Under the pieces are notes generated by a model. The model was not told the DNA's origin. It searched no databases and saw nothing but the letters and a program-made list of their open reading frames with translations. This document shows, piece after piece, positions 7,270 to 18,888 of a stretch of DNA of 39,913 nucleotides; positions within the stretch are counted from its first letter, which is position 1, and the number at the start of each line of letters is the position of its first letter. The stretch is from Coriobacteriaceae bacterium. Lineage in GTDB: Bacteria > Actinomycetota > Coriobacteriia > Coriobacteriales > Coriobacteriaceae. The stretch is taken from assembly GCA_015062655.1 (NCBI GenBank), contig SUUG01000010.1, positions 1 through 39,913 on the forward strand. Reading direction: 5' to 3'. The position numbers and the translations under genes are program-made.

Positions 7270-8001
7270 CTAGACACGTTGCAGGATCGTCCCCACAACG
7301 TAGCGATTTGCCTTCAGCCAGACGTTGCCCCACTCCGCTACGGAATTATCGGCGTAGAAAATCTGCTGCTCCAAATGGAGCACCGGGGCCTCTTCGCCCA
7401 CGTTGAGTATTCCACCCCGCTGCTCCCCCGCGATTTTCGCTGCATACCGCGCACTCGAATATCCGATTCGCTTGCCCGCGCATCGCTCCATCGATGGGAA
7501 GAGAGCCTCCGTCTCGAAGTCAACCGTATCCAGCCCTGGCGCTTGCAGAAGGTTGACCCGATTCTCGATATACATGATCGGCTCACCTCCTGAGCTCCTG
7601 ACACGTCGAAGGAAAAGGATCGGGGCGTTGGCCGGAACCTGCAGCTTGTCCGCGAGGAATTCGTCTGCGGGAACAATCCTCTGCTCCAGAACGTGCGTAT
7701 CGAACTCAATCCCCTGCGAATGCAATGACTCGGCGAACGAGAGCAGGCAGTTTCCCGATGGGTGGGTGATGTTCGGTCTTGTCACGAACGTTCCCTTGCC
7801 GCGAATTTGAACAAGCAGGCCTTCGTCAACTAACGCCTTGATCGCCCGTTTGACCGTTCCCCGGCTCATTCCCAGGATGTCCATCAATTCGTACTCCGTT
7901 GGGATCTGCTCATCCACGGGCCACTCTCTGTTATAGATCTTCTCCCTCATGTAGTTGGACGCTTGGCTGTGCAGTGGCACCGAATTCGTTGTCTTAAGCA
8001 T
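7270..8001 (-). CDS. GntR-family regulator with UTRA domain (island regulator)
   Basis: A 243-residue regulator. An N-terminal winged helix (residues about 8-75, with IPTEYELMDILGMSRGTVKR as the recognition region and IRGKGTFV as the wing) is followed by a UTRA effector domain that in this family binds sugar phosphates. It is the first gene of the PTS island and probably controls its own operon. GGAAAGGG lies upstream of the start at 8001. The promoter at 8028-8055 is the likely target. Confidence 0.92.
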   Translation of the reverse strand: MLKTTNSVPLHSQASNYMREKIYNREWPVDEQIPTEYELMDILGMSRGTVKRAIKALVDEGLLVQIRGKGTFVTRPNITHPSGNCLLSFAESLHSQGIEFDTHVLEQRIVPADEFLADKLQVPANAPILFLRRVRSSGGEPIMYIENRVNLLQAPGLDTVDFETEALFPSMERCAGKRIGYSSARYAAKIAGEQRGGILNVGEEAPVLHLEQQIFYADNSVAEWGNVWLKANRYVVGTILQRV

Positions 8002-8027
8002 GTCCGCATCCCTTTCCTTGATTTATA

Positions 8028-8055
8028 TTTATACATCCATAGACAAAAAGAACAA
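8028..8055 (-). promoter_or_regulatory. Promoter of the PTS island operon
   Basis: On the minus strand TTGTTC (8050-8055) and TATAAA (8028-8033) are spaced by 16 bases, in AT-rich DNA 27 bases before the regulator gene. The word TGTACA occurs three times further upstream (8101, 8143 and 8209) and could mark regulator sites. Confidence 0.55.
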
Positions 8056-8530
8056 TACTAGACATGGACCAGAATGAGGAGAGCTACCTGCCGTATTTTT
8101 TGTACATGGAAGCATGGAATTTGCTGGTACGGGAGTCCTGAATGTACATAGCAAAGCTTTGAATCGATAGGAGCTTTGGTGAAGCAAAGGTCTATGAATA
8201 GGAAACCGTGTACAAATCCAGCTGATTCTGATCGAAAAATGTCGAACGGCATCTTGCTCGCATAGGGCTAGCCGCGGTGAACGGTTCAAATATGCCGGTG
8301 AGCGGTCAAACGGGCTTTGCGCGGCACCTTAATCGGAGCTTTTTGACGCCTGAGATGGCTATTTGGCGTTCCGAGTTATCCAGCATTTCAGAATGGCGGT
8401 GATGTGCCACCCCACGCGGGCGTCAGCAGAGGACCGCGATGGCGGGCGGGGCCGGGGCGGACGTGACGGGTCGGGCACCACGGGCGCTGGGCTGCGGGCG
8501 TAGGGCCGGGGAGGGTCCGAGCCTCAACGC
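8056..8530. other. Gene-free stretch upstream of the PTS island
   Basis: The left part (to about 8400) is clearly lower in GC than the surroundings, and the right part is very GC-rich. Short frames here lack ribosome sites and family features. Apart from the three TGTACA words, nothing is recognised. It could be a decayed gene or the junction of an acquired segment. Confidence 0.4.
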
Positions 8531-8697
8531 GCGTATTCGGTCGAGTTTCCCGGCAAGTGCATCGATTCCGCGTCGAGAAATGGCGGAAGTGCTCGATCGA
8601 TGCACTTCCGCCGTTTCTCGACGCGCTCTGACCTGGTGTTTTCCCGCGGTGCCGCACGGCCCCGGAAAGAGCCGATGCACTTCCTCGATAAGTCGAC
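8531..8697. repeat. Direct repeat copy 2 (167 bp) right of the galactitol PTS island
   Basis: This matches 2181-2348 in the same orientation. The central inverted repeat (8571-8623) has one mismatch and one gap, but its outer arms changed together: GTTGAG/CTCAAC in copy 1 is GTCGAG/CTCGAC here. The AAGTGCATCG cores and the GTCGAC end are kept. Confidence 0.8.
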
Positions 8698-8734
8698 AAA
8701 ACCTGGCAACGTCGGCACCCACCGACCCCCACCC

Positions 8735-8800
8735 GATACCGAGCGTTCGAAATACGGCACAAACGCCGCAAAAAAGGCCGAATTACGAACGCTCGGCATC
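8735..8800. repeat. Dispersed inverted repeat, GCCGAGCGTTCG family, copy 1
   Basis: Arms of about 24 bases with a few mismatches: GATACCGAGCGTTCG on the left and the inverse of GATGCCGAGCGTTCG on the right. An A-run/T-run lies in the loop side. The copy at 28832-28897 is more perfect. Lying between mfd and the repeat at 8531, it may end mfd transcription. Confidence 0.6.
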
Positions 8801-8836
8801 AGCAGCCCGGCACGCCCCCGCGCGCCCCCGCGCCCC

Positions 8837-11800
8837 CTACTCGTCGTCGCTCTCGCCGAGCATCGCCACGAGGGCGAGCGCCACCTGAACCACGCCCGCG
8901 CCCTCGGCGCTCGCGTCGATCCCCCGGCCGAGGCCGCTGCCGGCCCCCGCTCCCGCCCGGTAGGGCACCTGGAACTTGCGGCTCTTGGGGAAGTTGACCG
9001 CCCCGAGCTTGCCGCGCAGGTCGAAGGCCACATCGCGCGGCACGTCCACACCCTGGAACACGAGCTTGCCGCCCGTGAGCCCCACGCTCTCGAGACCGAG
9101 CCTCCCCGCCCGGATCTTCAGCCTCGTGCGGTCGAAGAGGTTCTGGGCGGCCTCGGGCAGCGCGCCGAACTCCTCCTCGCAGTCTTGCTGCACGTCATCG
9201 ACGGCGGCTAGGTCCTCGGCAGCAGCCAGGCGGCGGTACACGAGCACGCGCTTGTCCACGGCGGGCAGGTACTCCTCATCCAGGTAAAAATCGGCCGGGA
9301 GGTTGAGCGCGAGCGCCGTCGCCTCCACCGCGGACGCCGCGTCGCCGCGCGCCTCTGCCACGGCCTGACCGAGCATCTGCGTGAACAGGTCGAAGCCCAC
9401 ACTCGAGAGGTTGCCGTGCTGCTCCGCGCCCATGAGGGAGCCCGCGCCGCGGATCTCGAGGTCGCGCATGGCGATCCGCATGCCGCTGCCGAGGTCCTGG
9501 AACTCGGAGAGGGCCGTCAGGCGCTCGGTGGCCTCCTCGGTGAGCGGCAGCTCGCCGGGGAACATGAAGTAGGCGTAGGCCTGGGTGGCCGAGCGCCCCA
9601 CGCGGCCCTTGAGCTGGTAGAGCTGGGCCAGCCCGAGCCTCTGGGAGTCCTCGATGATCAGCGTGTTCGTGTGCGGGTTGTCGATGCCGCTCTCGATGAT
9701 CGTCGTGGCCACGAGCACGTCGATCTCGTGCGCGGCGAAGGCGATCATCATGTCCTCCACCTCGCGCGGGCTCATCTTGCCGTGCGCCACGCCCACGCGC
9801 ACCTCGGGCGCCGCCTCGTGCACGCGCTCCACGGCGTCGTCGATGCTCTTCACGCGGTTGCTCACGTAGTACACCTGCCCGCCGCGCTCCATCTCGAGAC
9901 GGATCGCCGCCGAGACCACGTCGGGGTCGTACTCGCCCACATGCACGGCCACCGGACGGCGGCCGGTGGGCGGCGTGGTGATCAGGCTCATGTCGCGCAC
10001 GCCCGAGATCGCCATCTGCATCGTGCGCGGGATCGGCGTCGCCGAGAGCGTGAGCACGTCGATCTGCTCGCGGAGGTTCTTGAGCTGCTCCTTGTGCTGC
10101 ACCCCGAAGCGCTGCTCCTCGTCGATGATCACAAGGCCGAGGTTCGCAGGGTTCACATCGGCCGAGAGCAGGCGGTGCGTGCCCACGAGCACCTCGACCT
10201 TGCCCTCAGCGAAGGCCGCGAGGGTGCGCTTCTGCTGCCCCGGCGTGCGGAAGCGCGAGAGCACCTCGACCTCCACGCCGAAGGGCGCGAAGCGGTCGAA
10301 GAAGGTCTGGTAGTGCTGCTGCGCGAGGATCGTGGTGGGGCACAGCACCATCACCTGCCGCCCGGAGTCCACGCACTTGAACGCCGCACGCAGCGCCACC
10401 TCGGTCTTGCCGAAGCCCACGTCGCCGCAGAGCAGGCGGTCCATGGGTTTCGAGCTCTCCATGTCGCCCTTGATGTCGGCGATGGCATCGAGCTGGTCGG
10501 TGGTGGGCTCGTAGGGGAAGCTCTCCTCCATCTCCACCTGCTCGGGCGTGTCGGGCGGGCAGGCCACGCCCGTGACCGAGGAGCGCCGCGTGTAGAGGTC
10601 GACCAGGTCGAAGGCGAGCTTCTTCGCGGATTTGCGGGCCTTGGCCGTGGCGCGCGACCAGTCCGCGGTGTTCAGGCGCGTGAGCCGCGGGTTCGCGCCG
10701 TCCGGTCCCACGTAGCGCGTGATGCGGTCCACCTGCTCGAGGGGCACGTAGAGCTTGTCGCCGTCGGCGTACTCGAGCAGGAAGTAGTCGCGCTCGCGGC
10801 CGGCCACCTCCTGGCGCACGATCTCGGCGAAGAGCGCCACGCCGTGGGTGGCATGGACCACGTAGTCGCCAGGCTTGAACGGGAAGGTGATCTCGGTCAC
10901 GTCGACCCGGCGGCGACGGGAGCGCCCGCGGGCGCGCTTGGCGTCCATGCGCGCGCTCAGGTCGGTGACAGAGAACACCGCGAGATGCGCCTCGGGGATG
11001 ACCGTGCCCGCGGGCAGGGCGGCATCCACGAAGGTCACGCGACCACGGGTGATCGTGGGGACGGCCGGCCCCGCGGCGCCGTCCTCGAGCGAACGCGCGT
11101 TCAGCGCGTCGACGTCGCGCTTGAGGAGGGCGATCCGCACGTCCTCCCCCACCGCGCCGGCGTTCTCAGGCGCGGCCGTGAGCGACTCCTCGAACGGGAT
11201 GGCCTCGTCGGTGAAGGTGAGCTCCATGGACTCGCGCGCGCCGCGGTCGGGGATCGCGAAGACGCAGGCGAAGCGGTTGGCCACCACCTCCTGCACGCGC
11301 GAGATGAACCGGCTGCTCGATCCGGCGATCGCGGTCTGCTCCACCTTGAGCTCGGCGGTGACGGCGCCGCCGGCGCGGATGATGCTCACGTAGTTCAGGC
11401 GCTGCTGCGCGCCGAAGTCGAGCTCGGCGGGGCGCACATAGAGCCCGTCGAGGTGTCCCACCTTCGCGTTGCCGGCGCGCTGCTCGAGGTCCTCGTAGGC
11501 GCGGGAGCAGTCGTCGAAGAGCGAGCGCGGCTCAGAGAGGACCACGAGGGCGTCGGACGAGAGGTGCGCGAGAGGGCTCACCGTGCGCTCATAGAGGAGC
11601 GGCAGGAAGCGGTCGAGCTCCGGCGCGGCGATGCGCTGCTGCACAAGCTCGAGCAGGGCGGCGAGCTGGGTGTCGTCCTGGGCGGGCTGGTAGAGGGCGC
11701 GGCCGATGCGGGCGACGGCGTCGTCGGTGAGCGCGAGCTCGCGGCAGGGATAGACCTCGACCTCCTCGAGGTCGCCGATGGTCTGGCTCGTGGAGGCCAC

Positions 11801-12421
11801 CATGCGGCGGATGCGGTCGATCTCGTCACCGAAGAACTCGAGGCGCACGGGCGCGGTGGCCTGGGCGGGCCAGAGGTCGACGGTGTCGCCGTGCACCTGG
11901 AAGAGGCCAGGGACATCGGCGGCCTCGGAGCTCGTGTAGCCCATCCCGACGAGCCGGCGCGGCACGTCGTCGAAGCGCGTCTCCTCGCCGAGACGGAAGA
12001 CGGTCGACTCCCAGTAGCGGCTCTCGCGCGGGGGCACGCAGCGCAGGAGGGAGCGGGCGGAGGCCACCATCACGCAGGCCTCGCCGCGAGCCACGCGACC
12101 GAGGGCGGCCGAGCGCGCCGCCACGATAGCGTCATCGGCCGCGCGATCGCTCCAGGGGAGGTCGGTGCGCTCGGGAAAGTGCGCCACGTGCTCGAGGCCG
12201 AGGTAGGCGGCGAGCGAGCGGGTAGCCCGGGCGGCGGCGTCCTCGCCTGAGACGATGTAGACCGTGGGGCGGGGACGGCGTGCGAACTGCGCGGCGACCA
12301 TGAGCGTGCGGGCCGACTGGGAGACGGCGAGCGTCGCATCCTCGCCGGCGGCGAGCGCGTCCTCGATGGCGCGCGGGGCGTCGGCGGTGTAAAGCTGCGC
12401 GGCGATGCGGTGGATGAGCAC
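8837..12421 (-). CDS. mfd: Transcription-repair coupling factor
   Basis: A 1194-residue cytoplasmic translocase that removes RNA polymerase stalled at DNA lesions and recruits UvrA. In order: a UvrB-like N-terminal part, the RNA polymerase-interacting CarD-like domain (near residue 515, FKPGDYVVHATHGVALF), the helicase motor with Walker A GDVGFGKT (about residue 665) and Walker B IIDEEQRFGV (about 768), the RecG-like motif region, and the C-terminal UvrA-binding-inhibitory domain. The start is a GTG at 12421 behind AAGGAGG; no good ATG is closer. Length is a little above the usual 1150. A long open frame on the opposite strand (9416-12250) is its shadow. Confidence 0.97.
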   Translation of the reverse strand: MLIHRIAAQLYTADAPRAIEDALAAGEDATLAVSQSARTLMVAAQFARRPRPTVYIVSGEDAAARATRSLAAYLGLEHVAHFPERTDLPWSDRAADDAIVAARSAALGRVARGEACVMVASARSLLRCVPPRESRYWESTVFRLGEETRFDDVPRRLVGMGYTSSEAADVPGLFQVHGDTVDLWPAQATAPVRLEFFGDEIDRIRRMVASTSQTIGDLEEVEVYPCRELALTDDAVARIGRALYQPAQDDTQLAALLELVQQRIAAPELDRFLPLLYERTVSPLAHLSSDALVVLSEPRSLFDDCSRAYEDLEQRAGNAKVGHLDGLYVRPAELDFGAQQRLNYVSIIRAGGAVTAELKVEQTAIAGSSSRFISRVQEVVANRFACVFAIPDRGARESMELTFTDEAIPFEESLTAAPENAGAVGEDVRIALLKRDVDALNARSLEDGAAGPAVPTITRGRVTFVDAALPAGTVIPEAHLAVFSVTDLSARMDAKRARGRSRRRRVDVTEITFPFKPGDYVVHATHGVALFAEIVRQEVAGRERDYFLLEYADGDKLYVPLEQVDRITRYVGPDGANPRLTRLNTADWSRATAKARKSAKKLAFDLVDLYTRRSSVTGVACPPDTPEQVEMEESFPYEPTTDQLDAIADIKGDMESSKPMDRLLCGDVGFGKTEVALRAAFKCVDSGRQVMVLCPTTILAQQHYQTFFDRFAPFGVEVEVLSRFRTPGQQKRTLAAFAEGKVEVLVGTHRLLSADVNPANLGLVIIDEEQRFGVQHKEQLKNLREQIDVLTLSATPIPRTMQMAISGVRDMSLITTPPTGRRPVAVHVGEYDPDVVSAAIRLEMERGGQVYYVSNRVKSIDDAVERVHEAAPEVRVGVAHGKMSPREVEDMMIAFAAHEIDVLVATTIIESGIDNPHTNTLIIEDSQRLGLAQLYQLKGRVGRSATQAYAYFMFPGELPLTEEATERLTALSEFQDLGSGMRIAMRDLEIRGAGSLMGAEQHGNLSSVGFDLFTQMLGQAVAEARGDAASAVEATALALNLPADFYLDEEYLPAVDKRVLVYRRLAAAEDLAAVDDVQQDCEEEFGALPEAAQNLFDRTRLKIRAGRLGLESVGLTGGKLVFQGVDVPRDVAFDLRGKLGAVNFPKSRKFQVPYRAGAGAGSGLGRGIDASAEGAGVVQVALALVAMLGESDDE

Positions 12422-12554
12422 GGGGCCTCCTTCATGGGGCGGGGCGGAGCGACAGGGCGGATGGCGCTACGGGGCGGGGTCGCGGCGGGCCGAGGCTGCG
12501 GCGGCAGAGACCGCGCCAGCGCGAGGACTCCGGGGTCTCCGGCAACGCCAAACG

Positions 12555-12578
12555 CCCGCGCAGGATCTCCCGCGCGGG
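12555..12578 (-). other. GC-rich hairpin in the mfd leader
   Basis: CCCGCGC (12555-12561) and GCGCGGG (12572-12578) are exact inverses around a 10-base loop, about 130 bases before the mfd start. The long GC-rich leader may slow expression. No known riboswitch pattern is recognised. Confidence 0.35.
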
Positions 12579-12603
12579 TTCTCGCTTCGTCGTCTGTATC
12601 CTG

Positions 12604-12632
12604 ATTGTATCGCGTCTCCCGATCACAGGCAC
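12604..12632 (-). promoter_or_regulatory. Probable mfd promoter
   Basis: A good -10 (TACAAT, minus strand, 12604-12609) lies 17 bases from a weak -35 (GTGCCT, 12627-12632). It would give a leader of about 175 bases. Confidence 0.5.
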
Positions 12633-12681
12633 CGCCCGTGTCACGACCCCGCGCCCCGGTTCAAGCTGGTCGGCGGGCAGG

Positions 12682-12709
12682 TTGCATCTTGCACAAGCAC
12701 TTTTATATC
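12682..12709 (+). promoter_or_regulatory. Probable promoter of the FHA-domain gene
   Basis: TTGCAT (12682-12687), 16 bases, then TATATC (12704-12709). It is the only AT-rich patch in the mfd/FHA divergent gap (12422-12776); the rest of that gap holds the mfd leader. Confidence 0.5.
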
Positions 12710-12776
12710 AAGCAACGTTTTGCAAGCCGGGTGCTGCGCCCAGGGGCCTTCCGCGTGAAGGCAGTTGGAGTGAGAC

Positions 12777-13121
12777 ATGAACGTACAGCTGCAGACCCCT
12801 TCGGAAGTCCTTTATTCCGACCTCCGGAGCTTCGCAGGCATCAACAGCGTGGGCGTGGACGTCTTCCACCGCCACCTGCGGATCTCCTACATCGGCGACA
12901 CCTGGTACGCCACGGGGCTCGGATCGATGAACGGCTCGGCCCTCATCACCGAGGACGGGTCCGTCGAGGTCATCGAGCCGCCGAGAAGCGCGCGCACCGA
13001 GGGTGAGACGCGCGACATGATGCCGATCGAGAACGGGGACGTGCTCGCGCTCGGGAACACGACGAAGTTCCTGGTGCTGCGGGTCTCCACCGGATCGCGT
13101 GCCCAGATCAACGGCCTGTGA
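12777..13121 (+). CDS. Small FHA-domain protein
   Basis: 114 residues. The middle and end follow the forkhead-associated fold: VFHRHLRI (residues about 28-35) matches the usual S-R-x-H segment with Phe in place of Ser, then WYATGLGSMNGSALI matches the DLGSxNGT loop, and MPIENGDVLALGNTTKFLVLRV is the closing strands. FHA domains bind phosphothreonine peptides. The protein has no kinase or membrane part and no kinase gene is next to it. TTGGAG precedes the start at 12777. The changed R-x-H region makes phosphopeptide binding uncertain. Confidence 0.7.
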   Translation: MNVQLQTPSEVLYSDLRSFAGINSVGVDVFHRHLRISYIGDTWYATGLGSMNGSALITEDGSVEVIEPPRSARTEGETRDMMPIENGDVLALGNTTKFLVLRVSTGSRAQINGL

Positions 13122-13214
13122 GGCTGGCTGCGGGCTCTCCGCGACGACCTGCTCAAACCATCTGATACGAATGCCCGGCGGGCTCGCGCTTGCCGAGCGT
13201 TCGCCATATATGTA

Positions 13215-13271
13215 CATAGCCGCCAGGTTGGCACCGATTTCGGCATCAACCTGACGGCTATGCACCTTTTT
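13215..13271 (+). terminator. Hairpin with T-run after the FHA gene
   Basis: Arms of 16 bases (13215-13230 and 13247-13262) pair with one mismatch, followed by CACC and five Ts. It shares the words ACGGCTATG and GCACCTTTTT with the dispersed hairpin family seen at 18359, 18889 and 31903. GCCGAGCGTTCG, a word of the other repeat family, lies just upstream at about 13191. Confidence 0.6.
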
Positions 13272-13315
13272 CCATCTTTCAACCGACCGCAGCCGCGCGG
13301 AACGCCCCGCGGTCC

Positions 13316-13933
13316 TCAGCCGCCCAGGCGCGCGTTCGCAAACGCGAGGAGCGCGGCCAGCACCACGGTCACGAGCGCACCGGACACATCGGCCAGCACC
13401 CCGCCCACGCTTCGCTCGCGGGCCCAAGGGCCGAGCACGTCCGCGGCCCTCCCCCAGGTGCGCCACAGAAGCACGGCCATCCCGACGACTCCCACCATGT
13501 TCTGCATCAGAAGCTCGGCGCACAGGAGCACCACGAGGTTCCCCGCCGCGTAGCCCGCGTCGCCTTGCGCGTAATGCCGGTACGCGATCCGCACGAGGTA
13601 CGCCGCGAACGGCTGCAGCAGCTCCGCGATGAAGCTCACGAGGAAGGCTGGGTTCTGCTCGAGCATCACCCGCAGGCTCTCCATGGCCGCGGCGCCGGCG
13701 TTCAGCACCCCGGCGAACCCCAGGTGCACGAAGGGGATCACCACGAGCATGACCTGGACGGTGGTGAAGATCCGGCGCGTCAGGTGCTCGCGCGGCGTAT
13801 CCATGGCCGGAGCGATCGCGGCGCCGCCCCGGCCGGCGCCCTCGCCAGTCCCGGTGCCCTCCCGCGCAGCCGCCCGTTCCGGATCCGCCTTCGTGCCGCG
13901 CGCCGCCGCATCCGAACGCTTCCGCTTCGCCAT
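13316..13933 (-). CDS. Hypothetical membrane protein
   Basis: 205 residues. A basic, low-complexity N-terminal 45 residues (Lys/Arg/Gly/Ala) precede about four hydrophobic segments: IFTTVQVMLVVIPFVHLGFA, a middle pair around ELLQPFAAYLVRIAY and NLVVLLCAELLMQNMVGVVG, and a C-terminal GALVTVVLAALLAFA. GGAGGGAG lies upstream of the start at 13933. No family is recognised. It stands alone between the FHA gene and the GH4 terminator, on the minus strand. Confidence 0.7.
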   Translation of the reverse strand: MAKRKRSDAAARGTKADPERAAAREGTGTGEGAGRGGAAIAPAMDTPREHLTRRIFTTVQVMLVVIPFVHLGFAGVLNAGAAAMESLRVMLEQNPAFLVSFIAELLQPFAAYLVRIAYRHYAQGDAGYAAGNLVVLLCAELLMQNMVGVVGMAVLLWRTWGRAADVLGPWARERSVGGVLADVSGALVTVVLAALLAFANARLGG

Positions 13934-13952
13934 CGCCCGCTCCCTCCGTACG

Positions 13953-13988
13953 AAAAAACGGACCCGCCGACGCCCGCCGACGGGTCCG
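13953..13988 (-). terminator. Intrinsic terminator of the alpha-glucoside operon
   Basis: CGGACCCG (13959-13966) pairs with CGGGTCCG (13981-13988), and on the minus strand the stem is followed by six Ts (13953-13958). It lies 17 bases after the GH4 gene stop. Confidence 0.9.
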
Positions 13989-14005
13989 CCCGATCAAACC
14001 AGATG

Positions 14006-17097
<3,092 letters not shown>

Positions 17098-17200
17098 GGC
17101 AGGAGATCCCCTTTCCCTTTCCTTGACGCGCCCCCTCCGAGACGCGCGGCGACATCTTGCGCGAACGAGTGCCGGGCCGTCTGGCGCCGTTGCCGGCCCA

Positions 17201-17218
17201 AACTTGTTCGTACAAGTT
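17201..17218. promoter_or_regulatory. Operator 1 of the alpha-glucoside regulator
   Basis: An 18-bp dyad: AACTTGT, TCGT, ACAAGTT. It lies about 105 bases before the IICB start and shares the half-site CTTGT with operator 2. Confidence 0.75.
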
Positions 17219-17235
17219 GGTTCGTATCTTGCCAT

Positions 17236-17249
17236 CTTGTTCGAACAAG
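17236..17249. promoter_or_regulatory. Operator 2 of the alpha-glucoside regulator
   Basis: A perfect 14-bp palindrome, CTTGTTCGAACAAG. It overlaps possible -35 elements for both directions: on the plus strand TTGTTC followed after 17 bases by TTATAG, and on the minus strand TTGTTC followed by TACGAA. Binding here would block both genes. Confidence 0.75.
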
Positions 17250-17339
17250 TTGTATCCCTTTATAGGGGCGAGACGGCGAGCGGTCGATTTCGCTCGGTGA
17301 ACGTATGTGGGGGCGCTGTTGGGCGTCGGGTATCTATGA

Positions 17340-17349
17340 TGTTCGAACA
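17340..17349. promoter_or_regulatory. Operator 3, next to the gntR start
   Basis: TGTTCGAACA repeats the centre of operator 2, 21 bases before the regulator's start codon. A TATGAT just before it (17335-17340) could be a -10. This fits autoregulation. Confidence 0.6.
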
Positions 17350-17370
17350 AGCACGAGAGGAGACGACGGC

Positions 17371-18123
17371 ATGCCGAAGGCCGTATTTCAATCGATCTAC
17401 GCGGATATCAAGCGAAACATCGAGAGCGGGGCGATGCAGTACCAATCGCTTCTGCTCTCCGAGAACGAGTTCGCCAAGCAGTACAGCTGCTCGCGATCGA
17501 CGATCCGCCGCGCGCTCTCCGAGCTCGCGCAGGACGGCTACGTGCAGCCCATCCACGGCAAGGGCGTGCGCGTGATCTGGCATCCCGAGAAGGAGCCGGA
17601 CGCCACCTACTCGCGCATCGCCCTCGAGTCCTTCTCCGAGCAGGCCGGGCGCATGGGCTTCGAGGCGCAGACGGTGGTCATGGAGTTCGAGCGGCTGCGG
17701 GCCGGCGCGCGGGTCGCCCAAACCACCGGGTTCTCGGTGGGCGACGAGCTCGTGTACCTCTTCCGGCGCCGCATGGCGGACGGGGTGCCGGTGACGGTCG
17801 ACCACACCTACGTGCTCGATCGGGAGATCCCGGGGCTCACGCCGGAGATAGCCGCGAACTCCACCTACGCCTACATCGAGCGGGAGCTCGGGCTCAAGAT
17901 CGTGACGAGCAAACGGTCGATCGTGATCGAGCAGGCCACACAGCGCGACCGCGACCTCCTGAACCTCCCCGACGGGCTGCCCGCCGTCGCCGTGGTGAGG
18001 AGCCAGTCCTTCGATTCCAACGGCATCATGTTCGAGTACTCGGAGTCGCGCCAGCACCCGTACTTCTTCTCGTACCTGGACACCGTGGTGCGCCCCTCCG
18101 CGAGTCGGATGGAAGCCGAGTAA
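17371..18123 (+). CDS. GntR-family regulator with UTRA domain (alpha-glucoside operon)
   Basis: A 250-residue regulator of the HutC/TreR subfamily. The winged helix is at residues 5-70 (LLSENEFAKQYSCSRSTIRR as the helix-turn-helix, IHGKGVRV as the wing) and the UTRA effector domain at about 85-235. It is divergent from the PTS/GH4 operon and flanked by three related dyads, so it is almost certainly the local repressor, probably released by a sugar phosphate. The start at 17371 has GAGAGGAG upstream. The frame runs back to 17305, but that would place operator 3 inside the gene. Confidence 0.93.
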   Translation: MPKAVFQSIYADIKRNIESGAMQYQSLLLSENEFAKQYSCSRSTIRRALSELAQDGYVQPIHGKGVRVIWHPEKEPDATYSRIALESFSEQAGRMGFEAQTVVMEFERLRAGARVAQTTGFSVGDELVYLFRRRMADGVPVTVDHTYVLDREIPGLTPEIAANSTYAYIERELGLKIVTSKRSIVIEQATQRDRDLLNLPDGLPAVAVVRSQSFDSNGIMFEYSESRQHPYFFSYLDTVVRPSASRMEAE

Positions 18124-18358
18124 GGCACGGCGCGGCGGCCGCGGGCGGTGCGGCGCGGGACGTGGGCGGTGCGGTGGGTGGCACGGCGCCGGTGCGGGGG
18201 CCGCGGGCGCTGCGGCGCGGGGCCGGCGCGGGACGCGGGCGAGGCCGAAACGGCGCGCAGGCAAGGGCGGAACGGAGGAGCGATGACCAAACCGAGTTAG
18301 GTAAGTCAGCTCGCGAAGGGAGACGGCAAAACCACGGCGGCGATTCCTCCCCATACCA

Positions 18359-18443
18359 GTTGCAGTTTTTACTTCTGTGCACCTTTTTCTGAAACAAGTT
18401 GACGGCTGTGTATGTCCCTATGCACAGCCGTCATTTCTGCAAC
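18359..18443 (+). repeat. Dispersed hairpin repeat, copy A
   Basis: An 85-nt unit bounded by GTTGCAG and CTGCAAC. It contains GCACCTTTTTCTGAAACAAG, then an 11-bp stem TGACGGCTGTG/CACAGCCGTCA (18400-18410 and 18423-18433) with a 12-base loop. Copy B is its near-identical inverse. Confidence 0.75.
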
Positions 18444-18888
18444 CACGATGACCTGCACTTTTCATTTTGATACTGAGAGTCTCGCAGCTGGGATATACAC
18501 AGCCGCAAATAATGCAACTCACACGGCGCGCGCGGATGCCGAACGTGCGTAAAACGACGTCGAGCCGCTCGGGGCGGACGACGATCGGGGCGGTATCGCA
18601 CGTTGCATGCGAACGGCAACCCAAATCAGGGGCCGACTTGACCTACAGGCGCGAGGCACGCCGAAAGACAGGTGCAGATCGGCGGGAGGTCCATGCAGCT
18701 CGGCGGAAGACACGCACAACCTCAACTGGAAACACGTACGACCTCGGTAAAAGGTGGGTGCGGCTCGGCAGGAGGTGCGTTCGGGCCGGCGAGAAGCTGG
18801 GGCGAGGCTGCGGAGTTGCGTTTCTTACGGCTATGCGCCTTCAAATCTGAACACTCCGGCTACAAAAAAGAAAGCCCAGGTATCTGTG

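Noticed and set aside
8029..8289. Short frames of 64-86 codons upstream of the island regulator
   Set aside because: No ribosome site, no family features, and they overlap the operon promoter.
9416..12250. A 944-codon open frame on the plus strand
   Set aside because: It is antisense to mfd and arises from GC-rich codon bias. Its translation is low-complexity (His, Glu, Arg, Gly) without family motifs.
18467..18850. A 127-codon plus-strand frame between hairpin copies A and B
   Set aside because: Arg/Thr-rich translation with internal imprecise repeats and no ribosome site; probably non-coding.
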